Source: a virus. From it: 25,076 nt of DNA. The translations under genes and the position numbers were made by a program. Location of the stretch: positions 1 to 25,076 of the IMG/VR virus record IMGVR_UViG_3300023119_000108. One strand, 5' to 3'. The notes under the pieces were generated by a model that was not told the DNA's origin, made no database searches, and saw nothing but the letters and a program-made list of their open reading frames with translations. Positions 24,501-25,076 of this stretch are shown piece by piece (the stretch's first letter is position 1; every line of letters begins with the position of its first letter).

Positions 24501-25023
24501 TATTTGGTTTGCCAAATACGCCATTTACTGGTAATGAAGCATTAAGTACTTTAATAAACTGTTCATACCAGTTAGAGTTAGTACTGTCATTCCATTGAAT
24601 TGTTTGTCCTGCTAGGTTTGTACCGTTAGAATCTATAATATCTTCTGTAGTTTTAATACCTGTAAATTTAAGTAGACCATTCGCTGATTGATTTCTACGA
24701 GGATTGTAGTTTAATAGCCTAGCTAATCTTAAAACAGATTCACGTCTTTCTGCAAGTTCTAAGAAGTTTTCTCTAGCGTTTAAGTCTATTCTAAATGATA
24801 AGTTTTGCCCGAGGAAAGCAATTAAGTCAATTAGTGCAAGATATTCACTAGATTCAATGTAATCGTTAAAATCTTCAGGATAATTAGTCCTGAGATATTC
24901 TATCATTGTTCTTCTTAAGTTATCAAAATCGTAACTTTGAAAATCGGCATTACGGAAAGATTGGTAGACTTTCTTCCAATCTTCTGCAACTAATAATCTG
25001 TTTTGTCTATCGGTAGCTGACAT
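21556..25023 (-). CDS. 6: Baseplate wedge protein gp6, enlarged form
   Basis: This 1155-residue protein is recognisable as T4-type gp6. In T4 two gp6 copies and one gp7 form the core of each baseplate wedge, and gp6 makes the ring around the hub. The N-terminus has AEDWKKVYQSFRNADFQSYDF (split here: AEDWKKVYQSF, then RNADFQSYDFDNLRR) and YLALIDLIAFLGQNL (about 63-77). The helical region RENFLELAERRESVLRLARL (about 84-103) ends in LLNYNPRRNQSA, a typical gp6 start. A baseplate-J-like core covers about 360-470 with TQNRMITGEDYNVAPLG. The C-terminal third has DEVIYHPVKYKELFG, a helical IEAINQYFALENWDFGD and FYFQELATYIMSRLAPDLVSVV. T4 gp6 is 660 residues, so this form carries roughly 500 more, mainly between about 520 and 950, including an EF-hand-like loop at 814-825. 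GAGGA (25034-25030) lies 6 nt before the ATG. The Ser/Gly-rich tail (SPNSGGSYY) contains the giant gene's Shine-Dalgarno. Confidence 0.93.
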   Translation of the reverse strand: MSATDRQNRLLVAEDWKKVYQSFRNADFQSYDFDNLRRTMIEYLRTNYPEDFNDYIESSEYLALIDLIAFLGQNLSFRIDLNARENFLELAERRESVLRLARLLNYNPRRNQSANGLLKFTGIKTTEDIIDSNGTNLAGQTIQWNDSTNSNWYEQFIKVLNASLPVNGVFGKPNKSEVVGGIQTDQYRVNGVNTDVPVFSFEKPVEGKSTPFEVVSMDIEDGSLVEEPPVPGNNFAFTYRNDTQGPGSSNTGFFAHFRQGRLESGQFSVTQPSPNQTVGIDAENINDSDVWLFKLDGNNNESELWSKLDAVEGNNVIYNSINKKIRNIYSVLTRVDDRINLIFSDGVFGNLPKGNFKAYYRVSENRNMVITPAAISNITVSIPYLSKKGRVQTLTITLSLQTTVANGSRTETNLSIKQNAPATYYTQNRMITGEDYNVAPLGVSQEIVKVKSVNRTSSGISRYFDIVDATGKYSNTNLYGNDGVVYKEYTIDKTSFNFDTQTDIEGIIINQIEPILDNKRVKHFYLDKFPKINTFDLNVFWKVVSEDTNTFTGQFESSTGEAYNVGTFTTNSLKYIEAGTSVKFQAPEGYHFMSDGSLMAGTPDHVGSSLYKWTKVVAVSGNGIQPGLTEIQGAIALGDKIPTGCRLVQVRPRLAESLTDDVKVEIIDQAFAYNDFGLRYDQTNRIWRLIKASDIDKRSSFGTGFSGNVTNSNLDASWLILFETNGETYKVTYRGLQYVFESDKEIKFYYDSADTMYNNKTGKTKKDKITVLNINTQPDNTSPFTSDFTFDILEAYRDKEGYVDTKKIEITFADRDNDGIIDDPELFDHIVAEDINPLTKLIMQEKYITGTGVEDFKYVDATSANIKIFLNQTSIGPLSAYTDGDIFYLQSSDTFKQYNQSQNELVTISDYKAFIGRDKLKFHYLHTADSNNRIDPSASNLIDTFMLTKTYDRNYRLWIDGQLSQKPLPPSSDELFRTYGRELNKIKSISDEVIYHPVKYKELFGSTAKTDLQATFKLVKNKDLVLNDNDIKTRCIEAINQYFALENWDFGDTFYFQELATYIMSRLAPDLVSVVIVPNQITQAFGSLFEIRSEPDEIFINSATVANIELIDEITATRLNASGNVVTSSDTDNVGITSSTSFVSSTSPNSGGSYY
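21567..21573 (-). promoter_or_regulatory. Ribosome binding site inside gp6 C-terminal codons, TAATG coupling
   Basis: GGAGGAA (21573 to 21567), read as Gly-Gly-Ser of the gp6 tail, is the Shine-Dalgarno for the giant gene. The gp6 stop and the next ATG overlap by one base in TAATG (21558-21554). The 12-nt gap after GGAGG is a little long, so reinitiation by the ribosome that finished gp6 is the likely mode. Confidence 0.65.
22549..22584 (-). other. EF-hand-type calcium-binding loop in gp6 (residues 814-825)
   Basis: The segment DRDNDGIIDDPE fits the 12-residue EF-hand loop exactly: acidic D at positions 1, 3 and 5, G at 6, I at 8 and E at 12. It lies in the extra region absent from T4 gp6, between beta-rich and helical stretches (preceded by KIEITFA, followed by LFDHIVAEDI). 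Calcium binding is inferred from the pattern; similar D-x-D-x-DG loops also occur outside true EF-hands. Confidence 0.6.
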
Positions 25024-25042
25024 CTATTTTCCTCGTATAACG

Positions 25043-25050
25043 TATTTATT
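25043..25050 (-). promoter_or_regulatory. Near-consensus late promoter AATAAATA upstream of gp6
   Basis: Coding-strand AATAAATA (25050 to 25043), followed by C, differs from the T4 late octamer only at the first base. It lies 19 nt before the gp6 ATG, nearly the same spacing as the site before the 206-aa gene (18 nt). The remaining bases up to 25076 are AT-rich and hold nothing else I can support; the end of the upstream gene lies in or beyond them. Confidence 0.6.
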
Positions 25051-25076
25051 ATAATGTGTTAAGTACGTGTTTAATT

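Noticed and set aside
1-25076. Mobile element, CRISPR array, tRNA or integration site
   Set aside because: No inverted-repeat-bounded transposase gene, regularly spaced direct repeat or tRNA-like cloverleaf was seen; nearly every base is within a structural gene.

Overview
The window is an AT-rich (roughly one third G+C by eye), almost fully coding stretch of a T4-like myovirus late region. Every gene I can support lies on the minus strand, so transcription runs from position 25076 down to 1. The protein families resemble those of marine T4-like phages (cyanophages and SAR11/Pelagibacter myoviruses). The sequence here does not tell me which host, and I saw no auxiliary metabolic gene, tRNA, integrase or mobile element.

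Layout in transcription order: (1) a late-type promoter and a large baseplate wedge protein gp6 (25023-21556, 1155 aa). (2) One uninterrupted 15 kb gene (21556-6539, 5005 aa) for a giant virion structural protein. It sits where T4 has gene 7 and appears to contain gp7-like, beta-propeller, carbohydrate-binding-like and fibre-module regions. (3) A second promoter-like site on the giant gene's stop codon, then a 206-aa probable structural protein (6517-5897). (4) Three consecutive fibre-type proteins (5897-3822, 3813-1999 and 1954-455) that share an N-terminal region of about 220 residues but carry different C-terminal tips: a phage tail-collar domain, a DAxxKxYxD-type fibre region with a beta-rich end, and a cysteine-rich compact domain. 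A perfect T4 late promoter, TATAAATA, precedes the last of these. (5) The N-terminal 148 residues of another structural protein, cut by the window edge.

Taken together this looks like the baseplate-rim and receptor-contact cassette: gp6 and the giant protein build the wedge, and the fibre proteins probably dock through their common N-terminal region and present alternative tips. Genes are packed with 1-nt TAATG overlaps or short gaps. Shine-Dalgarno sequences are often built from the preceding gene's last codons or stop codon, which points to translational coupling. There is no gene-free stretch longer than about 53 bases.

The main points for a second look are the giant gene, the seven FG-GAP-like blades inside it (one apparently split by an insertion of about 590 residues), an exact EF-hand-type loop in gp6, and the three-paralogue fibre set with exchanged tips. 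Functional assignments beyond gp6 and the collar domain rest on remembered family features and were not checked by database search.
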